Shown piece after piece: positions 28,176-37,145 of a stretch of DNA of 41,283 nucleotides. The stretch's first letter is position 1. Each line of letters starts with the position of its first letter. The notes beneath the pieces were generated by a model. The model made no database searches. It worked only from the letters and a program-made list of their open reading frames with translations, and was not told the DNA's origin. A program made the position numbers and the translations under genes. The stretch lies in the NCBI GenBank assembly GCA_947461425.1, contig CANHKZ010000008.1:1-41283 (forward strand). The letters are read 5' to 3'. Origin of the DNA: Flavobacteriaceae bacterium (GTDB taxonomy: Bacteria > Bacteroidota > Bacteroidia > Flavobacteriales > Flavobacteriaceae).

Positions 28176-29534
28176 TTAATAATGAAAATGTTTACTCTCT
28201 TCGATAAATGGATTTCTTTTAGCCAATAAAGGAACTTTAGTTAATGCTGAAAAAACAACATAAATAAACAAACCTAAGAAGAAAAGAATAGAAGCAATTT
28301 CAGATACACCTATGAACCATTGGTCGCCAACTGTTCCTGGCATAATCATATTAAAAAAGTCAACATAATGACCTAATAATATTACAATTCCAGCCATAAC
28401 CAATATCCAACTGATTCTTTTGAAATCAGTATTTATTAAAATTAATACTGGAAACAAGAAATTCATAACGACTGCACCAAAGAAAGGCAGATTATACAAT
28501 TCAATTCTAGTTACAAAATAAGTTACCTCCTCAGGTATATTGGCATACCAAATCAACATAAATTGAGAGAACCATAAGTAGGTCCAAAATACGCTAAATC
28601 CAAACATAAATTTTGCTAAATCGTGAATATGACTTGTATTAACATGCTCTAAATACCCATTTGATTTTAAATACAAGGTGATTAAGCAAATTGTTGTAAC
28701 CCCACTTACGAGGAAACTCGCGAAAACATACCATCCAAACAAAGTACTAAACCAGTGTGGATCAACTGACATAATCCAATCCCACGACATAATTGATTCT
28801 GTTACGATGAAGAATACTAAAAAACCAGCTGAAATTTTGAAATTCTTTTTGTAAAAGCTATCGTCTTTAGCTTCATCTTGTGCCAAACAATTTTTTCTAG
28901 AATAATATCTGTAAAGATTCCATCCAATTAAGAATATAGCAGCTCTGATAATCCAAAAAGGAAAGTTTAAATATCCGGACTTTGCCGCAATCAATTTATC
29001 ATGCGCTACTACTTCGGGATCTAACCAAACAAATAAATGATTAAAATGTAAACCACAAAGAATTAACAACACAAAAAAGATCACTGAGCCCACAGGTAAA
29101 TAAGCCGTTATTCCTTGCATCACTCTAAATAATACGGGTGACCAACCTGCTTGAGCCACTTGTTGAATCGCATAAAATGCCAAAACACCAAGAGAAATTA
29201 ACATAAAAAATATACAAGCGACATACAATGCAGCCCAAGGTTTGTTTTGCAATTGGTGCAAAACATGGGTTAAATGAGCCTCGTGTTCAGCATGAGCGAC
29301 AGATTCATTATTTTCGTGAGCAACTCCATGGTTTTCAGCGGTTGCTGCATGTGTTGTTTCAGTTTCAGTTTCATGTTTTACTTCACCATGACTTCCATGG
29401 CTCTCTGAATTTAGAAGTTGTTCAACTTCTTTAATATCTTTTGGAGCAGTATAAAAACCATAGCCTATACCTAAAAGACCAACAGCCATAAGGATTAAAG
29501 AAAATGTTTTTAATTTACTTGAAAATGTATACAT
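28176..29534 (-). CDS. actF: Alternative complex III subunit ActF
   Basis: Polytopic membrane protein in the ACIII cluster; ESIMSWDWIMSVDPHWFSTLFGWYVFAS typical of ActF. Confidence 0.9.
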   Translation of the reverse strand: MYTFSSKLKTFSLILMAVGLLGIGYGFYTAPKDIKEVEQLLNSESHGSHGEVKHETETETTHAATAENHGVAHENNESVAHAEHEAHLTHVLHQLQNKPWAALYVACIFFMLISLGVLAFYAIQQVAQAGWSPVLFRVMQGITAYLPVGSVIFFVLLILCGLHFNHLFVWLDPEVVAHDKLIAAKSGYLNFPFWIIRAAIFLIGWNLYRYYSRKNCLAQDEAKDDSFYKKNFKISAGFLVFFIVTESIMSWDWIMSVDPHWFSTLFGWYVFASFLVSGVTTICLITLYLKSNGYLEHVNTSHIHDLAKFMFGFSVFWTYLWFSQFMLIWYANIPEEVTYFVTRIELYNLPFFGAVVMNFLFPVLILINTDFKRISWILVMAGIVILLGHYVDFFNMIMPGTVGDQWFIGVSEIASILFFLGLFIYVVFSALTKVPLLAKRNPFIEESKHFHY

Positions 29535-29561
29535 ATCTAATACGATCAGTTTGTTGAATAA

Positions 29562-30107
29562 TTATAATTCGCTTTTAAGTTTTAGAACATAGTTAGCTAC
29601 TAGCCAACGTTCTTTGGCATCCAATTGATTGGCATGAGAACCCATAGAGTTAAGACCATAAGTAATTACATGGAAAATACTTCCCTCAGTAATAGGTCTA
29701 TCCGCATAACTAGGTACACCAAGGAATTTTTCTCTTTCTACTAATTTACCTTTACCGTTTCCAGCAGCACCATGACAACTAATACAGTAGATTTCGTAAA
29801 GCTCTTGACCTTTAACTATATCTTTTTGAATTGAATCTAGTGGTGATTTCAAATTAGCTTTTGCTAATTCATATCCGGCTGTAGAATTTTCATATTCGTA
29901 GACATCAAAACCTCTTTTCAATGAGCCTTTTGCTGGCAACTGACCTTCTTTACCGTCTTTAAAAGCTTTAGATTCAGAATACGTTTCGTACCCAACAGAT
30001 TCATACATATTTGGGAAATACTGATAATTAGGTGCCGATTTATCGTGACAAGAAGACACAAAAACAGTAATCCCAAATAATAGCGCTATTTTAAATATAC
30101 TTTTCAT
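29562..30107 (-). CDS. actE: Alternative complex III subunit ActE (monoheme cytochrome c lipoprotein)
   Basis: CISCHGAAGNGKG heme motif; lipobox VSSC; gene order. Confidence 0.9.
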   Translation of the reverse strand: MKSIFKIALLFGITVFVSSCHDKSAPNYQYFPNMYESVGYETYSESKAFKDGKEGQLPAKGSLKRGFDVYEYENSTAGYELAKANLKSPLDSIQKDIVKGQELYEIYCISCHGAAGNGKGKLVEREKFLGVPSYADRPITEGSIFHVITYGLNSMGSHANQLDAKERWLVANYVLKLKSEL

Positions 30108-30115
30108 AACTATAA

Positions 30116-30640
30116 TTAATGCTTTTCTATAACTTTTACCTCTACAGCTCCAGTACTTTGAAAAAATGAAACCAACTCAGCTTCATTGTTATTCACTGCA
30201 ACTTCCATCAAAAAATGGTCATCTGTGGTTCTTACATCCGGATTTTCTGCCTCTTTAAAAGGCCATAACTTACTTCTCATATAAAAAGTAATTACCATTA
30301 AATGCGCAGCGAAAAATACCGTTTCTTCAAACATAATTGGAACAAAAGCTGGCATATTTTCGATATAACTAAAGCTTGGTTTACCTCCAATATCTTGTGG
30401 CCAATCTTGAATCATTATATAATTCATCATCCATGTACCGAATGATAATCCGCACAATCCATACAAAAAAGCACAAATAGCTAAGCGAGTTGGTGCTAGA
30501 CCCATAGCTTTATCCAAACCATGTACTGGAAAAGGACTAAAAACTTCTTCAATATGATGATGAGCAGCACGCGTTTTTTTAACAGCATCCATTAAAACAT
30601 CATCGTCATTATAAATGGCGTATATAACTTTATTACTCAT
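30116..30640 (-). CDS. actD: Alternative complex III subunit ActD (DUF3341)
   Basis: HHIEEVFSPFPVHGLDKAMGL and gene order. Confidence 0.92.
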   Translation of the reverse strand: MSNKVIYAIYNDDDVLMDAVKKTRAAHHHIEEVFSPFPVHGLDKAMGLAPTRLAICAFLYGLCGLSFGTWMMNYIMIQDWPQDIGGKPSFSYIENMPAFVPIMFEETVFFAAHLMVITFYMRSKLWPFKEAENPDVRTTDDHFLMEVAVNNNEAELVSFFQSTGAVEVKVIEKH

Positions 30641-32033
30641 GGTGTGACTCTTTATTTGCTCTTTCTTTAATATAATTATCTCCAGTTGCTTTTAAAATAG
30701 TTTTTACTTCTGCTTGAGCTATCACTGGGAAAGTTCTAGCATATAATAAAAACAATACAAAAAAGAAACCTATTGTTCCAATGAAAATACCAATATCGAC
30801 AAAAGTTGGCGAAAACATTGTCCAAGAAGATGGAAGATAATCTCTGTGAAGTGACGTAACAATAATAACGAAACGCTCAAACCACATACCAATATTAACG
30901 ACAATTGAGATGATAAATGAGAACATAATACTAGTTCTTAATTTCTTAAACCACATGAACTGTGGAGAGAAAACATTACAAGTCATCATAGACCAGTAAG
31001 CCCACCAATAAGGTCCAGTTGCTCTGTTCAAGAAAGCGTATTGTTCGTATTCAACTCCCGAGTACCAAGCCACAAACAACTCCGTGATATAAGCAACACC
31101 AACAATAGAACCTGTAATCATAATTACGATGTTCATTAATTCAATATGTTGAACCGTAATGTAAGCTTCTAAGTTAGACACTTTTCTCATGATAATAAGC
31201 AAGGTATTTACCATTGCAAATCCAGAGAAAACTGCTCCCGCTACGAAATAAGGAGGAAAAATTGTAGTATGCCATCCTGGAATTACAGAAGTAGCAAAGT
31301 CCATCGATACAATAGTATGCACTGAAAGCACAAGAGGAGTTGCCAAACCAGCAAGTACTAATGAAACCTCTTCAAAACGTTGCCAATCTTTAGCTCTACC
31401 ACTCCATCCGAAACTCAAAATAGAATACACTTTTTTATTAAAAGGTGTGATTGCTCTATCTCTTAACATGGCAAAATCAGGTAACAATCCAGTCCACCAG
31501 AAAACTAATGAAACAGAAAGATAGGTTGAAATTGCAAATACGTCCCATAATAATGGCGAGTTAAAATTTACCCATAAAGAACCAAACTGATTAGGAATAG
31601 GTAATACCCAATACGCCAACCAAGGGCGACCCATGTGAATGATTGGGAATAAACCTGCTTGAATTACAGAGAAAATAGTCATTGCTTCTGCTGAACGGTT
31701 AATCGCCATTCTCCATCTTTGACGGAAAAGTAATAATACAGCTGAAATCAGAGTTCCAGCATGACCAATACCTACCCACCAAACAAAGTTGGTAATATCC
31801 CAAGCCCAGCCCACGGTTTTATTCAATCCCCATGTTCCAATTCCTGTAGATACAGTATAAACAATACAACATAATCCCCAAAGGAAAGCTGTTAATGCGA
31901 TTGAAAACACAATCCACCAATGTTTGTTAGCTTTTCCCTCAACAGGAGCTGCAACATCTACAGTTATATCGTGATAAGATTTATCACCAATAACTAAAGG
32001 TTTTCTAATACTTGATTCGTAGTGAGACGACAT
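30633..32033 (-). CDS. actC: Alternative complex III subunit ActC (NrfD-like quinol-interacting membrane subunit)
   Basis: Polytopic NrfD-like sequence (VWWVGIGHAGTLISAVLLLFRQRWR, VSMDFATSVIPGWHTTIFPPYFVAGAVFSG); overlaps actD start by 8 bp. Confidence 0.93.
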   Translation of the reverse strand: MSSHYESSIRKPLVIGDKSYHDITVDVAAPVEGKANKHWWIVFSIALTAFLWGLCCIVYTVSTGIGTWGLNKTVGWAWDITNFVWWVGIGHAGTLISAVLLLFRQRWRMAINRSAEAMTIFSVIQAGLFPIIHMGRPWLAYWVLPIPNQFGSLWVNFNSPLLWDVFAISTYLSVSLVFWWTGLLPDFAMLRDRAITPFNKKVYSILSFGWSGRAKDWQRFEEVSLVLAGLATPLVLSVHTIVSMDFATSVIPGWHTTIFPPYFVAGAVFSGFAMVNTLLIIMRKVSNLEAYITVQHIELMNIVIMITGSIVGVAYITELFVAWYSGVEYEQYAFLNRATGPYWWAYWSMMTCNVFSPQFMWFKKLRTSIMFSFIISIVVNIGMWFERFVIIVTSLHRDYLPSSWTMFSPTFVDIGIFIGTIGFFFVLFLLYARTFPVIAQAEVKTILKATGDNYIKERANKESHHE

Positions 32034-32071
32034 AATACTTTATCTTGTTTCTTAATAAATATTTTTAATAA

Positions 32072-35000
32072 CTAAGTATTTCTAACTTTAACGTGATAAA
32101 TCACATTTGGTTTAGTACCTACATGTTCTAATAAATGATACATTCTATCATCAGCAACTAATTTAGCAACTTTTGAATCGGTATCATTAATATCACCAAA
32201 TACCATTGCTCCAGTAGAACAAGCACTTGAACAGGCTGTTTGAAATTCTCCGTCTTTAATTGCTCTTCCTTCTTTCTTAGCTTTTAGAATTGTGGCTTGT
32301 GTCATTTGAATACACATTGAACATTTTTCCATAACGCCACGAGAACGAACATTTACATCTGGGTTTAAAACCATACGCCCTAAATCATCATTCATATGAT
32401 AATCAAATTCATCATTTTGATTGTATAGGAACCAGTTAAAACGACGCACTTTATAAGGACAGTTGTTGGCACAATAACGAGTACCAACACATCTGTTGTA
32501 AGCCATATTATTTTGACCTTGGCGACTATGCGATGTAGCGGCAACAGGACAAACGGTTTCGCAAGGTGCGTGATTACAATGCTGACACATAACTGGTTGG
32601 AATGCTACTTGAGGATTATCTCCTGCTTTTTCCATTTCATTAAATGTTGACAATGAACTTGACAAACCTGCAATATTTTCTTTTCTTTCGTTATCGCCCT
32701 CAAAAGTACTTTCAGAAGAATAATATCTATCAATACGCAACCAGTGCATATCGCGACTTCTTCTAATTTCTGATTTACCTACGACGGGAACATTATTCTC
32801 AGCGTGACAAGCAATAACACAAGCACCACAACCAGTACAGGCATTTAAGTCAATAGAAAGATTAAAGTGATGTCCTATTGAACGGTCAAATGAATCCCAT
32901 AAATCAACTTTAGTTGACTCAACTTCTTTGTGATCCAAAGATACCATAGGCACTTCATTCCATTCTTTTGCATCTTTAGTGTTGAAAATCTCTAAGGTAG
33001 TTTCTTTAATAATATCGCCTCTACCCATCAAAGTTTTTTGGCCTTGAACACAAGCAAACTCGTGTTCTCCGTCAGCTTTAACTAATGATACCGATTGTAC
33101 ATTATTAAATCCTTTATATAAAGTGTAAGCATTGATACCTACAGCCATTTCTTCTTTAAGAGCCGCTTTACGACCATAACCTAGAGCCAAACCTAATGTT
33201 CCAACCGCTTGACCTGGCTGAATAATTACGGGAACGTTTTGTAATGTGTTACCATCTGTGGTTGTAATAGTAGCATAACTACCATTTAACCCACCGTTTG
33301 CAACGATTTCATTGGTCAAACCAAGTTTAGTTGCATCCGCATTAGATACAGTAATATAATTATCCCAAGAAACTCTAGTAATTGGATCTGGAAACTCTTG
33401 TAACCATGGATTATTAGCTTGTTGACCATCACCTAAACCAGTTTTAGTATATAAAACCAATTCAAATACTTCAGCCGATTTTGATTTTGATAAAGCAGTT
33501 GCTGCAGCAGCATAATCAGCTGAACCAGCAGATGCAGTAGGAATAACACCAACATATACACCATCGTGTAATACTTTATTCCAAGTAGAACCAGGAATCA
33601 TTGTGGCAGCATTTCCTTTTATAAAATCATAAAAAGTCCCTGCATTACCGTTCAAAGACATTAATACGTCTTGAAATTGTTTTGTATTAAATAAAGGACG
33701 AATTGTGGGTTGAGTAAGGCTATAAGTTCCCTTAGTCAAAGTTAAATCGTTCCATGATTCCAAATAATGAGGAACCGGAGCAGCTATTGTTGTAACTGAA
33801 GCTGTTTCATCTTCTTTCAAGGAAAAAGAAACTGAAGTGGTTACTTTCTTAAGTCCTTCTGTAAAAGAAGCACTATCAGCCAATGTATAAACAGGATTAA
33901 CACCACTCATGATTAATGTATGAACGCTACCTGCTTTCATTTCGTTAATCAATTGAGCTACTTTTTCGTTAGATCCTTTTCTGATTTGTCTTGTACCAGA
34001 AGTTGTAAAAGCTTCACTAGCTAATTTTTGATTGATAGCTAAAACTAATAACTGAGCGTTTTTATCTTGAATTCCAGAAACTAAAACTGCTTTCGAACCA
34101 GCAGCTTTTAATTGTTGCGCTGCTTTTGTTACTTCTGATTTGAATTGATTGTCCAAACTTACTGCAACTGAAGAACCAGTTATAACATTATAAATATGAA
34201 CTAATGCTTGTTTTTGATTAGCTGTTGACATAGGCAAACGCTTGTCAGCTGCAGCACCAGATAATGTCATATTCGCTTCCAATTGGAAATGACGTGACAT
34301 TTTTCCGTTTTTAGGAATTCTACCTTGAGCATAACCTGCTCCGTATCCACCTCCTTGCCAATCTCCTAAGAAATCAGCACCAACAGATACTATTAAAGAC
34401 GCTTTAGAAAAATCATAATCGACTAAAGCTCTTTCTCCATATACTGTTTCAAAAGCATCTAAAGCTTCTGAGGAAGACACAGCATCGTAAACGACATGTT
34501 TTGAATTTGGATGTTTGGCAATAAATTCCGCTATCAACTTATCAGTTGATGGGCTCGCCAAAGTATTTGTTAATAAAACAACTTGACCTCCTTTTGCTTT
34601 AGCATCTTTAATGCTTGATGCAATTTTAATATTCACATCTGACCAATTCGCATTTGCACCTGCAATTTTAGGTTCCTTTAAACGCATACTGTCATAAAGA
34701 GACAATATTGAAGCATGAATTCTAGCATTAGCAGAAAATTTTGCTCCAGCTATAGCATTATTATCAATTTTGATTGGACGACCTTCACGCGTTTTAACTA
34801 ACAAATTAGCAAAATCAAATCCGTCAAAAACAGAAGTTGCATAATAATCTGCTACACCAGGAATAATTTGTTCTGGCTGTAACACATAAGGTATTGATTT
34901 ATGAACAGGGCCTTCGCAAGCAGCAAGTGTAGCCGCTGCTGTACTAAATCCAACGTACTTTAAAAAGTCACGACGTGTTGTTGAAGAGGATAAAGAATCA

Positions 35001-35125
35001 CTATTTCCTAAAAACTCATCAGTAGGAATTTCTTCAACAAATTCGTTATTTTTAAGCGCCTCAACAATAGAACTATTTCCGTCTAGCTCCTCAACACTTT
35101 TCCAGTATTTTTTGTTTGATGACAT
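32072..35125 (-). CDS. actB: Alternative complex III subunit ActB (Fe-S / molybdopterin-oxidoreductase-like)
   Basis: Tat-like TTRRDFLKYVGFSTAAATLAAC; Fe-S motifs CTGCGACVIACHAENN, CQHCNHAPCETVCPV, CVGTRYCANNCPYKVRRFNW, CSMCIQ. Confidence 0.95.
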   Translation of the reverse strand: MSSNKKYWKSVEELDGNSSIVEALKNNEFVEEIPTDEFLGNSDSLSSSTTRRDFLKYVGFSTAAATLAACEGPVHKSIPYVLQPEQIIPGVADYYATSVFDGFDFANLLVKTREGRPIKIDNNAIAGAKFSANARIHASILSLYDSMRLKEPKIAGANANWSDVNIKIASSIKDAKAKGGQVVLLTNTLASPSTDKLIAEFIAKHPNSKHVVYDAVSSSEALDAFETVYGERALVDYDFSKASLIVSVGADFLGDWQGGGYGAGYAQGRIPKNGKMSRHFQLEANMTLSGAAADKRLPMSTANQKQALVHIYNVITGSSVAVSLDNQFKSEVTKAAQQLKAAGSKAVLVSGIQDKNAQLLVLAINQKLASEAFTTSGTRQIRKGSNEKVAQLINEMKAGSVHTLIMSGVNPVYTLADSASFTEGLKKVTTSVSFSLKEDETASVTTIAAPVPHYLESWNDLTLTKGTYSLTQPTIRPLFNTKQFQDVLMSLNGNAGTFYDFIKGNAATMIPGSTWNKVLHDGVYVGVIPTASAGSADYAAAATALSKSKSAEVFELVLYTKTGLGDGQQANNPWLQEFPDPITRVSWDNYITVSNADATKLGLTNEIVANGGLNGSYATITTTDGNTLQNVPVIIQPGQAVGTLGLALGYGRKAALKEEMAVGINAYTLYKGFNNVQSVSLVKADGEHEFACVQGQKTLMGRGDIIKETTLEIFNTKDAKEWNEVPMVSLDHKEVESTKVDLWDSFDRSIGHHFNLSIDLNACTGCGACVIACHAENNVPVVGKSEIRRSRDMHWLRIDRYYSSESTFEGDNERKENIAGLSSSLSTFNEMEKAGDNPQVAFQPVMCQHCNHAPCETVCPVAATSHSRQGQNNMAYNRCVGTRYCANNCPYKVRRFNWFLYNQNDEFDYHMNDDLGRMVLNPDVNVRSRGVMEKCSMCIQMTQATILKAKKEGRAIKDGEFQTACSSACSTGAMVFGDINDTDSKVAKLVADDRMYHLLEHVGTKPNVIYHVKVRNT

Positions 35126-35154
35126 ATATAAATATTAAAAACTTAATAATTTGA

Positions 35155-36477
35155 TTAGTAGTGACATTTTCCACATTCTAAACCTCCCATTTGAGCAGCA
35201 GTCAATTTATCAACTCCATACTTTTTAGAAAGTTGTTCATGGACTTTAGCGTAATATTCATTACCCTCCAATTTAACATCTGTCTTTCTGTGACAATCAA
35301 TACACCAACCCATAGTTAAAGGTGCAAATTGCTTTTGAATTTCATATTCCTGAACTGGTCCGTGACATGTTTGACATTCTATACCAGCGACAGTTACGTG
35401 TTGAGAGTGATTAAAATACACAAAATCAGGTAAATTATGAATACGAACCCATTTAACTGGTTGGGTTTTACCCGTGTATGTTTGAGTTGCTTGATCCCAT
35501 CCCACAGCAGTATATAACTTTTGAATTTGCTCGTCATAGAATGCCTTACTGTACTCTGGAGTAGCAGTAGTTTCGGCAACTTCAGCAATGTTTTTGTGGC
35601 AATTCATACATATGTTTAAAGAAGGAATTCCACCATTTTTACTTACTCTTGCAGCAGAATGACAATATTTACAATTAATCTCGTTGTCTCCCGCATGAAT
35701 CCTATGAGAATAATGTATTGGTTGAATTGGAGCATATTCTTGATCAACACCTACTTGCATTAAAAAACCGTATACTAAATAAGCCCCAGATAAAAGTAAA
35801 AATACCACTGATACTAAAACTAAAAATTGATTTTTAACAAAAGCTTTCCAAATTGGCGTACCGGTTTTAATTACTTTGGGAGCTACTTCAATATTATTTG
35901 CTTTAGCAACTTTGCGAAGTACTTTATTCACTAAATACAACATCACAACCAAAACAACCATCACCAATGCAAGTGCAGCCAAAACTAAGTTATTAGTAAC
36001 CCCACTTTCCGTTGACGCTACAACTGCACCGTCGACACCTGGAGCTGAAGCACTAGCTGCCGCAGGAGCTTCTTCTTTAGGAGTTGAAGTGTAAGCAATA
36101 ATATTATCAATGTCCCCTTCAGACAACTGAGGAAAAGCAGTCATGACAGACTTATTGTACTCTTCATATATCTTAACAGCCTGAGCATCTCCCGATTTAA
36201 TCATATCAGAACTGTTATGCACCCATTTGTAAATCCAAGACATTTCATATTTACCAGCCACACCTCTAAGAGCAGGACCAGTTGCTTTAGCATCTAATTT
36301 ATGACAAGCAGCACAGTTTGCATTAAAAAGTTCTTTCCCTGCTACAGGATCTCCACCCATTGCAACTGCAGGTGCTGCAGCATCTTGAGCAAATGAATTT
36401 GAAGAAATAATTAGCAACAAGGCTAAGCAGAAATATAATTTCTTAAAGACCGAATTATGGTTATTCACCTTTTTCAT
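35155..36477 (-). CDS. actA: Alternative complex III subunit ActA (multiheme cytochrome c)
   Basis: Signal peptide, six CXXCH motifs (CAACH, CKYCH, CMNCH, CQTCH, CIDCH, CGKCH), two internal TM segments. Confidence 0.94.
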   Translation of the reverse strand: MKKVNNHNSVFKKLYFCLALLLIISSNSFAQDAAAPAVAMGGDPVAGKELFNANCAACHKLDAKATGPALRGVAGKYEMSWIYKWVHNSSDMIKSGDAQAVKIYEEYNKSVMTAFPQLSEGDIDNIIAYTSTPKEEAPAAASASAPGVDGAVVASTESGVTNNLVLAALALVMVVLVVMLYLVNKVLRKVAKANNIEVAPKVIKTGTPIWKAFVKNQFLVLVSVVFLLLSGAYLVYGFLMQVGVDQEYAPIQPIHYSHRIHAGDNEINCKYCHSAARVSKNGGIPSLNICMNCHKNIAEVAETTATPEYSKAFYDEQIQKLYTAVGWDQATQTYTGKTQPVKWVRIHNLPDFVYFNHSQHVTVAGIECQTCHGPVQEYEIQKQFAPLTMGWCIDCHRKTDVKLEGNEYYAKVHEQLSKKYGVDKLTAAQMGGLECGKCHY

Positions 36478-36694
36478 AAAGTATAAAGATTATCTACTAA
36501 AATTAGTGCTGTGTTTTCTAATAGTAATTGTATAAAAAACGCATACATTCTTTTAAAACTTGCACAAAAATACGACTTAAGAACTATTCTCAAAACCCTT
36601 AAATAGGTATATTTCCAATTTATATTCGTTCTAAATAAATTTTTAATATTCCAATTAAATACTAAATACTACATTTGTGTAAAACTATCACATT

Positions 36695-37087
36695 ATGAGA
36701 ATTTTAAGAATATCAAAACCAGTTTACGCTCTTCTATTTTCCATTTTTTATTCTATAAATAGTAATGCACAAACACAAAAAAATAGTTTAATAACTGAAT
36801 CTAAAATTAAAAACATACTTCTTGAGAAACAAAAAATAAATACCGCACTAATTTCAAAAGAAAAATACAAAATCCAAATTTTTAATGGTGATTTTGAAAA
36901 ATCTAAGAAAGTAATCTATCAATTCAAAGAAGATTTTAACGATATAGATGCTACAATAGTTTTCAAAACTCCAAACTACAAAGTGTATGTTGGGAATTTC
37001 AAAACAAGAATGGAAGCAGAACGAAATTTAATTGCGATTAAAAAAAAATATAAAAATGTTTTACTAATTAAACCAGGTAAACAGTAA
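36695..37087 (+). CDS. Secreted SPOR-domain protein
   Basis: Signal peptide ending NSNAQ; C-terminal YKIQIFNGDFEKSKKVIYQF...YKVYVGNFKTRMEAERNL, a SPOR fold pattern. Confidence 0.85.
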   Translation: MRILRISKPVYALLFSIFYSINSNAQTQKNSLITESKIKNILLEKQKINTALISKEKYKIQIFNGDFEKSKKVIYQFKEDFNDIDATIVFKTPNYKVYVGNFKTRMEAERNLIAIKKKYKNVLLIKPGKQ

Positions 37088-37097
37088 TAATAAAATA

Positions 37098-37125
37098 CAA
37101 AAAACCCCGATTAATCGGGGTTTTT
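37098..37125. terminator. Bidirectional rho-independent terminator between SPOR gene and infB
   Basis: aaaaaaccccgattaatcggggtttttt, near-perfect inverted repeat with A/T runs between convergent genes. Confidence 0.9.
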
Positions 37126-37145
37126 TGTATTAATTAAATTAAATT

